Positions 1 to 5,796 of a stretch of DNA of 12,160 nt are shown in pieces (position 1 is the first letter of the stretch; every line of letters starts with the position of its first letter). Source of the stretch: DATIVK01 sp035465955 (lineage in GTDB: Bacteria; Myxococcota; Myxococcia; Myxococcales; Anaeromyxobacteraceae). The notes beneath the pieces were generated by a model. That model searched no databases. It saw only the letters and a list, made by a program, of their open reading frames with translations, and was not told the DNA's origin. The stretch lies in NCBI GenBank assembly GCA_035465955.1, contig DATIVK010000178.1, positions 1 through 12,160 on the forward strand, in the 5' to 3' direction. Position numbers and translations under genes: made by a program.

Positions 1-287
1 CGCTCCCCAATGAAGCTTTGACGCTTGGCGACGCTACGCCACGCCCAAGAAGAGCGTTGAAGCGAGGCCGCCCTTCAGGAGACCGAGGTGCTTCCTGGCG
101 TTCACTCCGAGCATTGACACCCTCCGTGCGAGGGCGGCAAATTACTCGAAGTGCGTGGGTGACGTACAGTGACCTACGTCACCGCCATCACGATTTTTCT
201 GCCAGTGACGACGATCACACCCGGTGATTCCGACGGGCCCCTGGAGGTGCGGCGGACGCCGGAGGGGCGCGACGGGGCCCCAGCGGC
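1..287. other. Intergenic region downstream of the his operon
   Basis: I see no convincing protein gene here. The short plus-strand frames lack family features and the base composition is less GC-rich than the flanking genes. It holds a perfect 9-bp inverted repeat at 158-183, further GTGAC/GTGAT-type half-sites at 205-209, 214-218 and 224-228, a T5 run at 194-198, and an isolated TTGACA hexamer at 114-119 without a good -10 partner. Close to the hisE stop, GGGCCCC (235-241) can pair with GGGGCCC (274-280) around a small CGGC/GCCG hairpin (250-261). This could be a GC-rich 3' structure for the his transcript, but it has no U-tract on that strand. Confidence 0.5.
158..183. repeat. Perfect 9-bp inverted repeat (GGTGACGTA...TACGTCACC)
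   Basis: Arms 158-166 and 175-183 are exact reverse complements separated by 8 nt. The spacer itself contains another GTGAC (169-173), which forms a second dyad with GTCAC at 178-182. A T5 run lies about 10 nt downstream on the plus strand. That is too far for a textbook intrinsic terminator, so an operator for a gene to the left of the window is equally possible. No function can be assigned from the sequence alone. Confidence 0.5.
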
Positions 288-602
288 TCAGGCCTTCTTG
301 GGCGCGTGGCGCTGCTCCAGGACGTTCCAGACCTCGGTCGGCGTCACGTCGACCGACGCGAGCAGCACCATGAGGTGGTAGACGAGATCGGCGGCCTCCG
401 CCGCGAGGTGGTCCTTGGTGTCGCGAGAGGCCATCAGCCCCTGGTGCGCCTCGTTCACCTCGTAGGCTTCCTCGATGACCTTCTTCCGGATCTTGGCCGG
501 GTTGGAGAGGAGCTTGCGGGTGTAGCTCTCGGACTTCTCGTCGTCGGCCTTGCGGGACTCGATCGTCGCCCAGAGCTGCGCGAGGAACCGCTCGTCTGCC
601 AT
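288..602 (-). CDS. hisE: Phosphoribosyl-ATP pyrophosphatase HisE
   Basis: This 104-aa protein hydrolyses phosphoribosyl-ATP to phosphoribosyl-AMP plus pyrophosphate, the second step of histidine synthesis, in the cytosol. It has the all-alpha MazG-like fold features of HisE: the SYTRKLL segment (26-32), the metal-binding acidic helix KKVIEEAYEV (40-49, E44/E45/E48) and a second acidic helix AAEAADLVYHL (67-77, E69/D72). Length is normal for a monofunctional HisE. I chose the ATG at 602 rather than the frame's upstream start at 653, because AGAGGAG sits 8 nt before it and homology begins there. The gene starts inside the 3' part of the hisI reading frame (148-bp overlap, different frame), so it is the last gene of the operon and probably translationally coupled. 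Confidence 0.93.
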   Translation of the reverse strand: MADERFLAQLWATIESRKADDEKSESYTRKLLSNPAKIRKKVIEEAYEVNEAHQGLMASRDTKDHLAAEAADLVYHLMVLLASVDVTPTEVWNVLEQRHAPKKA

Positions 603-982
603 GTCTTGATCTCCTCTCGCTGCGCGAAGCAGCTGCGGGTGCCGAGGTGGCACGCGGGCCCCTTCTGGCGCACGATGTAGAGCACGGCGTCGCCGTCGCA
701 GTCCAGCGAGACCGACAGGACGTGCTGCTCGTGGCCGCTCGTGTCCCCCTTCACCCAGAGCTGGGCCCGGCTGCGGGACCAGTAGGTCCCGCGCCCGGTG
801 ACGAAGGTGGAGACGAGCGCCTCGCGGTTCGCCCAGGCGAGCATGAGCACGCCGCCGCCCTCCGCGTCCTGCGCGATCACGGGGACCAGCCCCCGGTCGT
901 CGAAGCGGACGCGGTCGGCGAAGGCCTGGCCCCGGGCCTCGGCGGAGGCGGAGGCGGGGGTCGGCTTCGCGCGCTTCTTCAT
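455..982 (-). CDS. hisI: Phosphoribosyl-AMP cyclohydrolase HisI with odd C-terminal tail
   Basis: This protein opens the adenine ring of phosphoribosyl-AMP, the third step of histidine synthesis. The catalytic domain (about 21-128) shows the HisI signature: the metal-binding DCDGD cluster (94-98) and the zinc cysteines C95, C111 and C118 in the PACHLGTRSCF segment (109-119). The start at 982 overlaps the hisF stop as ATGA. The N-terminal 20 residues are a Lys/Ala/Ser-rich extension. The recognisable domain ends near residue 128, but the frame stays open for about 47 more Ser/Arg/Pro-rich residues by reading hisE sequence in another frame, up to the TGA at 455-457. That tail is not family-like and may simply be the consequence of having no earlier stop. 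The reading frame is as seen; whether the tail matters is unknown. Confidence 0.9.
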   Translation of the reverse strand: MKKRAKPTPASASAEARGQAFADRVRFDDRGLVPVIAQDAEGGGVLMLAWANREALVSTFVTGRGTYWSRSRAQLWVKGDTSGHEQHVLSVSLDCDGDAVLYIVRQKGPACHLGTRSCFAQREEIKTWQTSGSSRSSGRRSSPARPTTRSPRATPASSSPTRPRSGRRSSRKPTR

Positions 983-1746
983 GGCCGCACCTCGATCCCC
1001 TTCGCGCGGCAGAAGGCCTTGGCCTCCTGCACGGTGTGCTTGCCGTCGTGGAAGATCGACGCGGCGAGGGCGGCGTCGGCGAACTTCAGCCCCTCGGCCA
1101 GGTGCTCCAGCGTCCCGACGCCGCCGGAGGCGATGACGGGGATCGTCACCGCGCCACAGACCTTCTCGAGCAACTCCAGATCATAGCCCGCCTGCGTCCC
1201 GTCGCGGTCCATGCTCGTCAGGAGGAGCTCGCCGGCGCCGCGCCGCGCGGCGTCGATCGCCCAGGCGACCCCCTCGACGCCGGTCGGCTTCGAGCCGCCC
1301 GCGACGTAGACCTCCCACTCCTGGGGCCTGCCCGGCGCGGGCGGGCGGCGCTTCACGTCGATGGCGACGACGAGCGCCTGCGCGCCGGCGATGGCCGACA
1401 GCCGGTCGACCAGGCTGGGGTCCTTCACCGCCGACGAGTTGACGCTCACCTTGTCGGCGCCCGCGTGGAGGAGCGCGACGAAGTCGGCCTCGCTCCGGAC
1501 GCCCCCACCCACCGTGAGCGGCGCGAAGACGCGGGCCGCGGTCCGGGTCACGAGGTCGATGAGCGTGCCGCGGTTCTCCTGCGTGGCGGCGATGTCGAGG
1601 TACGTGACCTCGTCCGCCCCCTGCTCGTCGTAGCGGGCGGCCGCCTCGACCGGATCCCCCGCGTCGCGCAGGTTCTGGAACTTGATCCCCTTGACCACCC
1701 GGCCGTTCTTCACGTCGAGGCAGGGGATGATGCGCTTGGCCGGCAT
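979..1746 (-). CDS. hisF: Imidazole glycerol phosphate synthase cyclase subunit HisF
   Basis: This 255-aa (beta/alpha)8-barrel uses ammonia from HisH to convert PRFAR to imidazole glycerol phosphate and AICAR. The catalytic aspartates D11 (PCLDVKNGRVVKG) and D130 (VAIDVKR) fall at the canonical positions. The phosphate-binding segments TVGGGVR (78-84) and IASGGVG (205-211) are intact, as is DRDGT (180-184). Length is typical. The ATG at 1746 follows hisA by 7 nt, with AGGGA overlapping the hisA stop codon as ribosome binding site. It overlaps hisI by ATGA. Nothing is missing or disrupted, and HisF should form the usual HisH-HisF heterodimer with the gene two places upstream. Confidence 0.97.
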   Translation of the reverse strand: MPAKRIIPCLDVKNGRVVKGIKFQNLRDAGDPVEAAARYDEQGADEVTYLDIAATQENRGTLIDLVTRTAARVFAPLTVGGGVRSEADFVALLHAGADKVSVNSSAVKDPSLVDRLSAIAGAQALVVAIDVKRRPPAPGRPQEWEVYVAGGSKPTGVEGVAWAIDAARRGAGELLLTSMDRDGTQAGYDLELLEKVCGAVTIPVIASGGVGTLEHLAEGLKFADAALAASIFHDGKHTVQEAKAFCRAKGIEVRP

Positions 1747-1753
1747 GGTGTCC

Positions 1754-2470
1754 CTAGTCCCTCGCCAGCTTGACCGCGTCGGCGAGGCGGAGCCGCCCCT
1801 CGTAGATCGCCTTCCCGACGATGACGCCGGCGATCCCCGCCTCCTTGCAGCGCTTCACGTCGTCGAGGCTGGCCACGCCGCCGGAGGCGACGACCTGGAC
1901 CCCGGCCTCCTGCTGGATCGCGGCCGCGCCCTGGGCGTCGACGCCGGTGAACATGCCGTCGCGCGCGACGTCGGTGTACTCGACGAGCGCCACGCCGGCC
2001 GCCTTCACCCGCTTCGCGACCTCGGCCGCCTTCAGGCCGGTCCCCTCGACCCAGCCGGCGACGGCGACCTCGCCGTTCTTCGCGTCGATCCCGCAGCGGA
2101 CCTGCCCCGGGAACTTCTCGCAGGCCTGCTGCACGAGGTCGAGCCGCTCGACGGCGGCGGTGCCGAGCACCACGTGCTTCACGCCGAGCCGCAGGACCTT
2201 CTCGATGTCGGCCAGCGTCCGGAGGCCGCCGCCCAGCTCGACCTCGATCCCCGGGACGCGGCAGATGGCGCCGATCGAGTCGAGGTTGACCGGCCAGCCC
2301 TCCCGCGCGCCGTCGAGATCGACGACGTGGAGCAGCTTCGCCCCCGCGAACTTGAAGTTCTCGGCCTGCTCGGCGGGCCGCCGCGAGTAGACCTTCTTGG
2401 TGGCGAAGTCGCCCTTCTCGAGCCGGACCACCTCACCGCCCATGAGATCGATGGCAGGGATGACGAGCAT
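1754..2470 (-). CDS. hisA: ProFAR isomerase HisA
   Basis: This protein performs the Amadori isomerisation of ProFAR to PRFAR, the fourth step of the pathway. It is a 238-aa (beta/alpha)8-barrel paralogous to HisF. The catalytic pair is visible as D8 (PAIDLMGGEVVRL) and D129 (CGIDAKNG). Phosphate-binding loops GGGLR (80-84) and ASGGV (about 195-199) are present, and the half-barrel repeat typical of HisA/HisF is kept. The ATG directly abuts the hisH stop (TGAATG) and GGGAG lies 5 nt upstream, within the end of hisH, so translation is likely coupled. Actinobacterial PriA is a bifunctional relative, but the operon and lineage argue for an ordinary HisA. Confidence 0.96.
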   Translation of the reverse strand: MLVIPAIDLMGGEVVRLEKGDFATKKVYSRRPAEQAENFKFAGAKLLHVVDLDGAREGWPVNLDSIGAICRVPGIEVELGGGLRTLADIEKVLRLGVKHVVLGTAAVERLDLVQQACEKFPGQVRCGIDAKNGEVAVAGWVEGTGLKAAEVAKRVKAAGVALVEYTDVARDGMFTGVDAQGAAAIQQEAGVQVVASGGVASLDDVKRCKEAGIAGVIVGKAIYEGRLRLADAVKLARD

Positions 2471-3082
2471 TCAGACTCCCACGAACCGCTGGAGCAGCCC
2501 CAGCCCGACGCGCTGGCTCTTCTCCGGGTGGAACTGGACCGCGAAGAGGTTCCCCTGCGCGAGCGCGGCGCAGTAGGTGCGACCGTGATCGGTGACGAGC
2601 TGCACGCCCGGCGCGTCGGCGGGGGCCGCGTAGGAGTGGGCGAAGTAGGCCCACGCCCCGTCCAGCGGCGCGAAGAGCGGGTGGAGCGGCGCCGCGGCGC
2701 GCACCTGGCACCAGCCGATGTTGGGCAGCTTCACGCCGTCGGGCAGCCGGCGGATGACGCCCGGGACGATCCCGAGCCCCTTCGCGCCGCCCGCCTCCTC
2801 CCCCGACTCGAAGAGGATCTGGAGCCCGACGCAGATGCCGAGCACCGGGCTCCCCCGCGCGATCTGCTCGCGCAGCGCCGCCTCGACGCCGCTCCGGCGC
2901 ATCGCCTCGGCGCAGACGGGCATCGACCCCTGCCCGGGCACGACCACGCGGTCGGCCTTGCGGACCGCGTCGGGGTCGCGCGTGACGACGACGGCGGCGC
3001 CGACCTCGCGCAGCGCGTTCTCGACCGAGCGGAGGTTTCCGGCGCCGTAGTCGACGAGGGCGACCGTTCCCGGCTTCGACAC
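2471..3082 (-). CDS. hisH: Imidazole glycerol phosphate synthase glutaminase subunit HisH
   Basis: This 203-aa class I glutamine amidotransferase supplies ammonia from glutamine to HisF. The catalytic triad is complete: nucleophile C84 in GICVGLQ, and H185 plus E187 in QFHPEKS. The oxyanion-strand region PGQGSM (49-54) and the N-terminal VDYGAGNLRSV (10-20) are typical for HisH. It begins with GTG, whose first base is the last base of the hisB TAG stop (1-nt overlap), which supports this start. Its stop abuts hisA. Full length, with no oddities. Confidence 0.96.
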   Translation of the reverse strand: MSKPGTVALVDYGAGNLRSVENALREVGAAVVVTRDPDAVRKADRVVVPGQGSMPVCAEAMRRSGVEAALREQIARGSPVLGICVGLQILFESGEEAGGAKGLGIVPGVIRRLPDGVKLPNIGWCQVRAAAPLHPLFAPLDGAWAYFAHSYAAPADAPGVQLVTDHGRTYCAALAQGNLFAVQFHPEKSQRVGLGLLQRFVGV

Positions 3083-3672
3083 TAGAGCGTCCCCTTGGTG
3101 GACGGCAGCGCCGTCCCTTCCTTCACGAGCGCGGCGCGCAGGGCCCGCGCCGTGGCCTTGAAGATCGCCTCGACCACGTGGTGGAGATTCCGGCCGTAGC
3201 GGACGTTGACGTGGACGCAGATCCGCGCGTGGTTCACGAGCGCCTGGAAGAAGTCCTGCGCGAGGTCCACGTCGAAGCTGCCGATGAACTTCTTGCCGGC
3301 CGGCAGGTTCGCGTTCCAGGTCAGGTGCGGCCGGCCGGAGAGATCCACCACCGCCTCGACCAGCGCCTCGTCGAGCGGCACGACCGCGTGGCCGTAGCGG
3401 GCGAGCCCGGCCTTGTCGCCGAGCGCCCCGCGGAGCACCTCTCCGAGCGCGATCCCGACGTCCTCGACCGTGTGGTGCGCGTCGACCTGGAGGTCGCCCG
3501 CCGCCTTCACGGTGAGGGAGAGCCCGCCGTGGCGCGCGATCTGGTCGAGCATGTGGTCGAAGAACCCGACGCCCGTCGAGATCGACGCCTCCCCCGGGAA
3601 GAGCCCCAACTCCACCTGGATGTCGGTCTCGCGCGTCTTGCGCTTCAGCGCCTGCTTCGCGGCCTTCCTCAT
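3082..3672 (-). CDS. hisB: Imidazoleglycerol-phosphate dehydratase HisB (monofunctional)
   Basis: This protein dehydrates imidazole glycerol phosphate to imidazole acetol phosphate. The 196-aa length and lack of an N-terminal HAD domain show the monofunctional dehydratase form, so histidinol-phosphatase must be encoded elsewhere. The metal-binding His motifs are intact: FFDHMLDQIARHGG (37-50), DAHHTVED (64-71) and NLHHVVEAIFKA (162-173). The C-terminus PSTKGTL is the conserved family ending. The ATG overlaps the hisD stop as ATGA, so expression is probably coupled to hisD. Confidence 0.97.
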   Translation of the reverse strand: MRKAAKQALKRKTRETDIQVELGLFPGEASISTGVGFFDHMLDQIARHGGLSLTVKAAGDLQVDAHHTVEDVGIALGEVLRGALGDKAGLARYGHAVVPLDEALVEAVVDLSGRPHLTWNANLPAGKKFIGSFDVDLAQDFFQALVNHARICVHVNVRYGRNLHHVVEAIFKATARALRAALVKEGTALPSTKGTL

Positions 3673-5021
3673 CGACGCGCTCCCTTGCGCTTCGCCGGCC
3701 GCCTCGCGGCCCCCGTCGTCTTCTGGACGCGCACCTTCACGGCGCGCCAGTGCCCCTCGAGCCCCTCGGCCGTCGCGAGCGCCTCCACGGCGGGGGCCAC
3801 CGCCGCGAGGGCCTTCGCCGAGAGGTCGAGCACGCTCATCCGGCGCCGGAACGTCACGACCGAGAGGGGCGACGCGAAGCGCGCGGTGCCTGCGGTGGGC
3901 AGCACGTGGCTCGGGCCGGCGAGGTAGTCACCCACCGCCTCCGGCGTCGAGTTGCCCACGAAGACCGCCCCGGCGCTCGTGATCTTCGGCACCAGCCGCT
4001 CCGCCCCCGCGACGTGGAGGGCGAGGTGCTCGGCGCCGAAGGCGTTGGTGAGGGCGAGCGCCTCGCGGAGGTCCTTCGCGACCACCACCGCGCCGCGATC
4101 GCGCAGCGACGCCGACGCGATCTCCCGGCGCGGGAGGTCGGCGAGCTGGCGCTCCACCGCGGCGAGGGTCGCCTCGGCGAGGCGCGCGGACGGCGTGACG
4201 AGGACCGAGACGGCGCGGACGTCGTGCTCGGCCTGCGCGATGAGGTCGCTCGCGACCTCGTCGGCGTCGGCGGCGCCGTCGGCGAGCACCAGGATCTCGC
4301 TCGGCCCCGCGATCATGTCGATGTCGACCTGGCCGAAGACGAGCCGCTTGGCCGCGGCGACGTAGGCGTTTCCGGGGCCGCAGATCTTGTCGACCGGCGG
4401 CACCGTCGCGGTGCCGTACGCGAGCGCCGCCACCGCCTGCGCCCCGCCGATCTTGAAGAGCGCCTTCACCTTCGAGACGTGGCAGGCGGCGAGCGTCCAG
4501 AGGTCGATCGCGCCGGTCCCCTGCACCGCGGGGGTGCAGACGAAGATCTCCTTCACCCCGGCGACGCGGGCCGGGATGGCCGTCATGAGCACCGACGACG
4601 GGTAGCGGGCCGTGCCGCCCGGCGCGTAGAGCCCGACGCGGGCCAGCGGCCGGACGACCTGCGCGAGCGTCGCCCCGGCGGCGTCGCGGAAGCGCGGCAC
4701 CTCGGCGTCGCGCTCGCGCTCGTGGAACGCCTGGATCCGCTTCGCGGCGAGGCCGAGCGCCTTGCGGCCGGCGGCCGGGAGCGCCCGGAACGCGGCGGCG
4801 AACTCCGCCGGGCCGGCGACGAGGCCGGCGGCGCTGCCGGGCTCCCATCGGTCGAAGCGGCGGGTGAGGTCGAGGAGCGCCGCGTCGCCGCGGGCGCGGA
4901 CGTCGGCCACGATGCGGGCGGCCGCTTCGCGGACCGGGGCCTCGTCCTCGTCGGAGCCGCGCGCGCAGAGCTTCGCCCATGCGGCGCGGAAGGAAGGATC
5001 CGAAGATGTGAGCTTCAGCAA
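3669..5021 (-). CDS. hisD: Histidinol dehydrogenase HisD, TTG start
   Basis: This protein catalyses the last two NAD+-dependent oxidations, histidinol to histidinal to histidine. It has 450 residues, slightly long because of a basic tail (about 434-450). Family motifs are intact: GGTARYPSSVLM (135-146), KICGPGNAYVAAAK (212-225) and DMIAGPSEI (235-243). Zinc ligand candidates are Q263 and H266 in DLIAQAEHD, D365 in GDYLAGPSH, and H424. The proton-relay pair is E331/H332 in AEHL. The best start is TTG at 5021, with AGAGG 6 nt ahead and no in-frame ATG nearby. It is the promoter-proximal gene of the operon; hisG, often found next to hisD, does not precede it here. Confidence 0.95.
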   Translation of the reverse strand: MLKLTSSDPSFRAAWAKLCARGSDEDEAPVREAAARIVADVRARGDAALLDLTRRFDRWEPGSAAGLVAGPAEFAAAFRALPAAGRKALGLAAKRIQAFHERERDAEVPRFRDAAGATLAQVVRPLARVGLYAPGGTARYPSSVLMTAIPARVAGVKEIFVCTPAVQGTGAIDLWTLAACHVSKVKALFKIGGAQAVAALAYGTATVPPVDKICGPGNAYVAAAKRLVFGQVDIDMIAGPSEILVLADGAADADEVASDLIAQAEHDVRAVSVLVTPSARLAEATLAAVERQLADLPRREIASASLRDRGAVVVAKDLREALALTNAFGAEHLALHVAGAERLVPKITSAGAVFVGNSTPEAVGDYLAGPSHVLPTAGTARFASPLSVVTFRRRMSVLDLSAKALAAVAPAVEALATAEGLEGHWRAVKVRVQKTTGAARRPAKRKGARR

Positions 5022-5055
5022 GGCGACCTCTGCGGGAAACTCCAGAAGAACCGAG

Positions 5056-5061
5056 GTTATA
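5056..5061 (-). promoter_or_regulatory. Candidate -10 element for the his operon (TATAAC)
   Basis: Read on the minus strand, TATAAC is a 5/6 match to the sigma-70 -10 box and a conspicuous AT-rich patch in very GC-rich DNA. It lies 35 nt before the hisD TTG, leaving room for a short leader containing the AGAGG ribosome binding site. No convincing -35 hexamer sits 16-18 nt upstream. The leader shows no run of His codons, so classical his attenuation is not supported. Confidence 0.35.
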
Positions 5062-5085
5062 GACCAGAAGGGGCGTCTCGCGCGA

Positions 5086-5105
5086 GCGGCGCGACGACGC
5101 GCCGC
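5086..5105 (-). terminator. Strong stem-loop between the small membrane gene and hisD
   Basis: Perfect 8-bp arms (GCGGCGCG at 5086-5093, CGCGCCGC at 5098-5105) close a 4-nt loop. It starts 4 nt after the stop of the upstream minus-strand gene. There is no U-tract, so it is not a standard intrinsic terminator, but the placement fits a 3' boundary or stabilising hairpin that separates that gene from the his transcript. A 10-bp palindrome (5077-5086) adjoins it. Confidence 0.4.
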
Positions 5106-5108
5106 CGG

Positions 5109-5399
5109 CTACGTGCCGTCGTGGTCCCGGACCGCGTCGGCCAGGCTGCCGCCCACCTCGGCGCCCTCGTCCGACGCGCCGCAGCCGCCGGAGCCGCAGG
5201 AGCCGCAGCCCGCCCTCGGCGCGGGCGGATCATGGAGGATCGCGAACGCGACGGGCCCCACCACGGGAGCGGCGAGGATCACCGTCCAGGCGAGCTTGCC
5301 CGCCGCGCCGCCCGGGCGGCGCCAGAGCGGGACGGCGAGCAGCAGGGCGACGGCGGATGAGATCGCGATGACGGCGAGGCCGGAGGGGTCGGTGGGCAT
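5109..5399 (-). CDS. Small two-TM membrane protein with Cys-rich segment
   Basis: This predicted 96-aa membrane protein has unknown function. Two hydrophobic segments (about 7-25 and 36-55) flank a short basic loop (WRRPGG). The second, with PVVGPVAFAIL, resembles the PLDc_N (phospholipase D-nuclease N-terminal) small membrane family; this is a weak pattern match. After the second helix a Gly/Cys stretch with C65, C68 and C73 could bind a metal or form disulfides, followed by an acidic tail. The start is uncertain: I chose the ATG at 5399 because the hydrophobic segment follows it directly, but in-frame ATGs at 5414 and 5441 are also possible and none has a strong ribosome binding site. It lies upstream of hisD on the same strand, separated by 87 bp and a hairpin. 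Confidence 0.6.
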   Translation of the reverse strand: MPTDPSGLAVIAISSAVALLLAVPLWRRPGGAAGKLAWTVILAAPVVGPVAFAILHDPPAPRAGCGSCGSGGCGASDEGAEVGGSLADAVRDHDGT

Positions 5400-5430
5400 G
5401 GCGCCGCCATGCATAGCATCGCACCGGGCG

Positions 5431-5485
5431 CCCGCGGGCAAGGCCCGTGGGTGTCAGAAGTCTTCCGCGGACGGCGAGTCCGCGG
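5431..5485. repeat. Two consecutive strong stem-loops in a divergent intergenic gap
   Basis: The first hairpin (5431-5451) pairs CCCGCGGGC with GCCCGTGGG around AAG: nine pairs, one of them G-T. The second (5465-5485) has perfect 8-bp arms CCGCGGAC/GTCCGCGG around GGCGA. Both lie between two divergent gene starts, where no terminator is required. They could be a repetitive palindromic element, a structured leader of either transcript, or a remnant of a lost gene's 3' end. Confidence 0.5.
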
Positions 5486-5543
5486 CGCGGACCGTCAACC
5501 ACCTCTCCCGCGCCGGGGGCGCGTTGCGGCCGTGGCCCCGCGG

Positions 5544-5557
5544 AAGTAACATTACTT
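5544..5557. promoter_or_regulatory. Candidate VapB operator: AAGTAA-CA-TTACTT palindrome
   Basis: Perfect 6-bp arms with a 2-nt centre lie 2 nt before the vapB ATG, an AT-rich site in otherwise GC-rich DNA. VapB-type ribbon-helix-helix antitoxins commonly autoregulate by binding palindromes at their own promoter, so this is the natural operator candidate. It occupies the position where a ribosome binding site would be. The only SD-like string, GGAAG (5542-5546), overlaps its left arm, so the transcript may be leaderless or weakly translated. Confidence 0.55.
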
Positions 5558-5559
5558 TC

Positions 5560-5796
5560 ATGGCACTCGCCCGGAAGAAGGCCACCACGATCGCGCTCGA
5601 GCCGGAGATGGACGCGCTCCTCACGCTGGCGGCGGAGGCGCGCGGCACCTCCCGATCCGAGTTCGTCCGCCAGCAACTGGCCCTCGTCCTGGAGCAGTAC
5701 CGGAACCATCCGAAGCCCAGGTCGGCCGGGGTCGTTCGCGCGAAGCTTCCCGAGCGTGGCGACGAGGACGAGCTCTTCGGTGGCCGGCGTCGATGA
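5560..5796 (+). CDS. Ribbon-helix-helix antitoxin, VapB-like
   Basis: This is the predicted antitoxin of a VapBC pair, 78 aa. The N-terminal half (about 7-46) matches the CopG/ribbon-helix-helix pattern: a short basic strand KKATTIALEPEM followed by two helices with GTSRSEFVRQQLALVLEQY. The C-terminal part (50-78) is charged and Pro-containing, as expected for a disordered toxin-neutralising tail. I chose the ATG at 5560 although the frame extends far upstream, because homology and the operator-like palindrome begin there. Its stop overlaps the toxin start as ATGA. Role: binds and neutralises the PIN-domain toxin encoded next and probably represses the shared promoter. Exact antitoxin subfamily is not certain. 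Confidence 0.85.
   Translation: MALARKKATTIALEPEMDALLTLAAEARGTSRSEFVRQQLALVLEQYRNHPKPRSAGVVRAKLPERGDEDELFGGRRR

Noticed and set aside
114..198. Possible plus-strand small RNA from TTGACA (114-119) to the hairpin and T5 run (194-198)
   Set aside because: No acceptable -10 hexamer at the right spacing, the T run is about 10 nt from the stem, and the product would be very short.
603..653. Upstream start for hisE adding 17 residues
   Set aside because: The extension is out-of-frame hisI coding sequence; the ATG at 602 has an excellent AGAGGAG site and matches family length.
1682..3085. Long plus-strand frame (467 aa) antisense to hisA/hisH
   Set aside because: Asp/Arg/Leu/Pro-rich sequence with no family motif; it is the usual shadow of GC-rich codons opposite two unmistakable his genes.
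3750..5360. Long plus-strand frame (536 aa) antisense to hisD
   Set aside because: Arg/Gly/Glu/His-biased composition and full overlap with an intact HisD; no plausible start signal.
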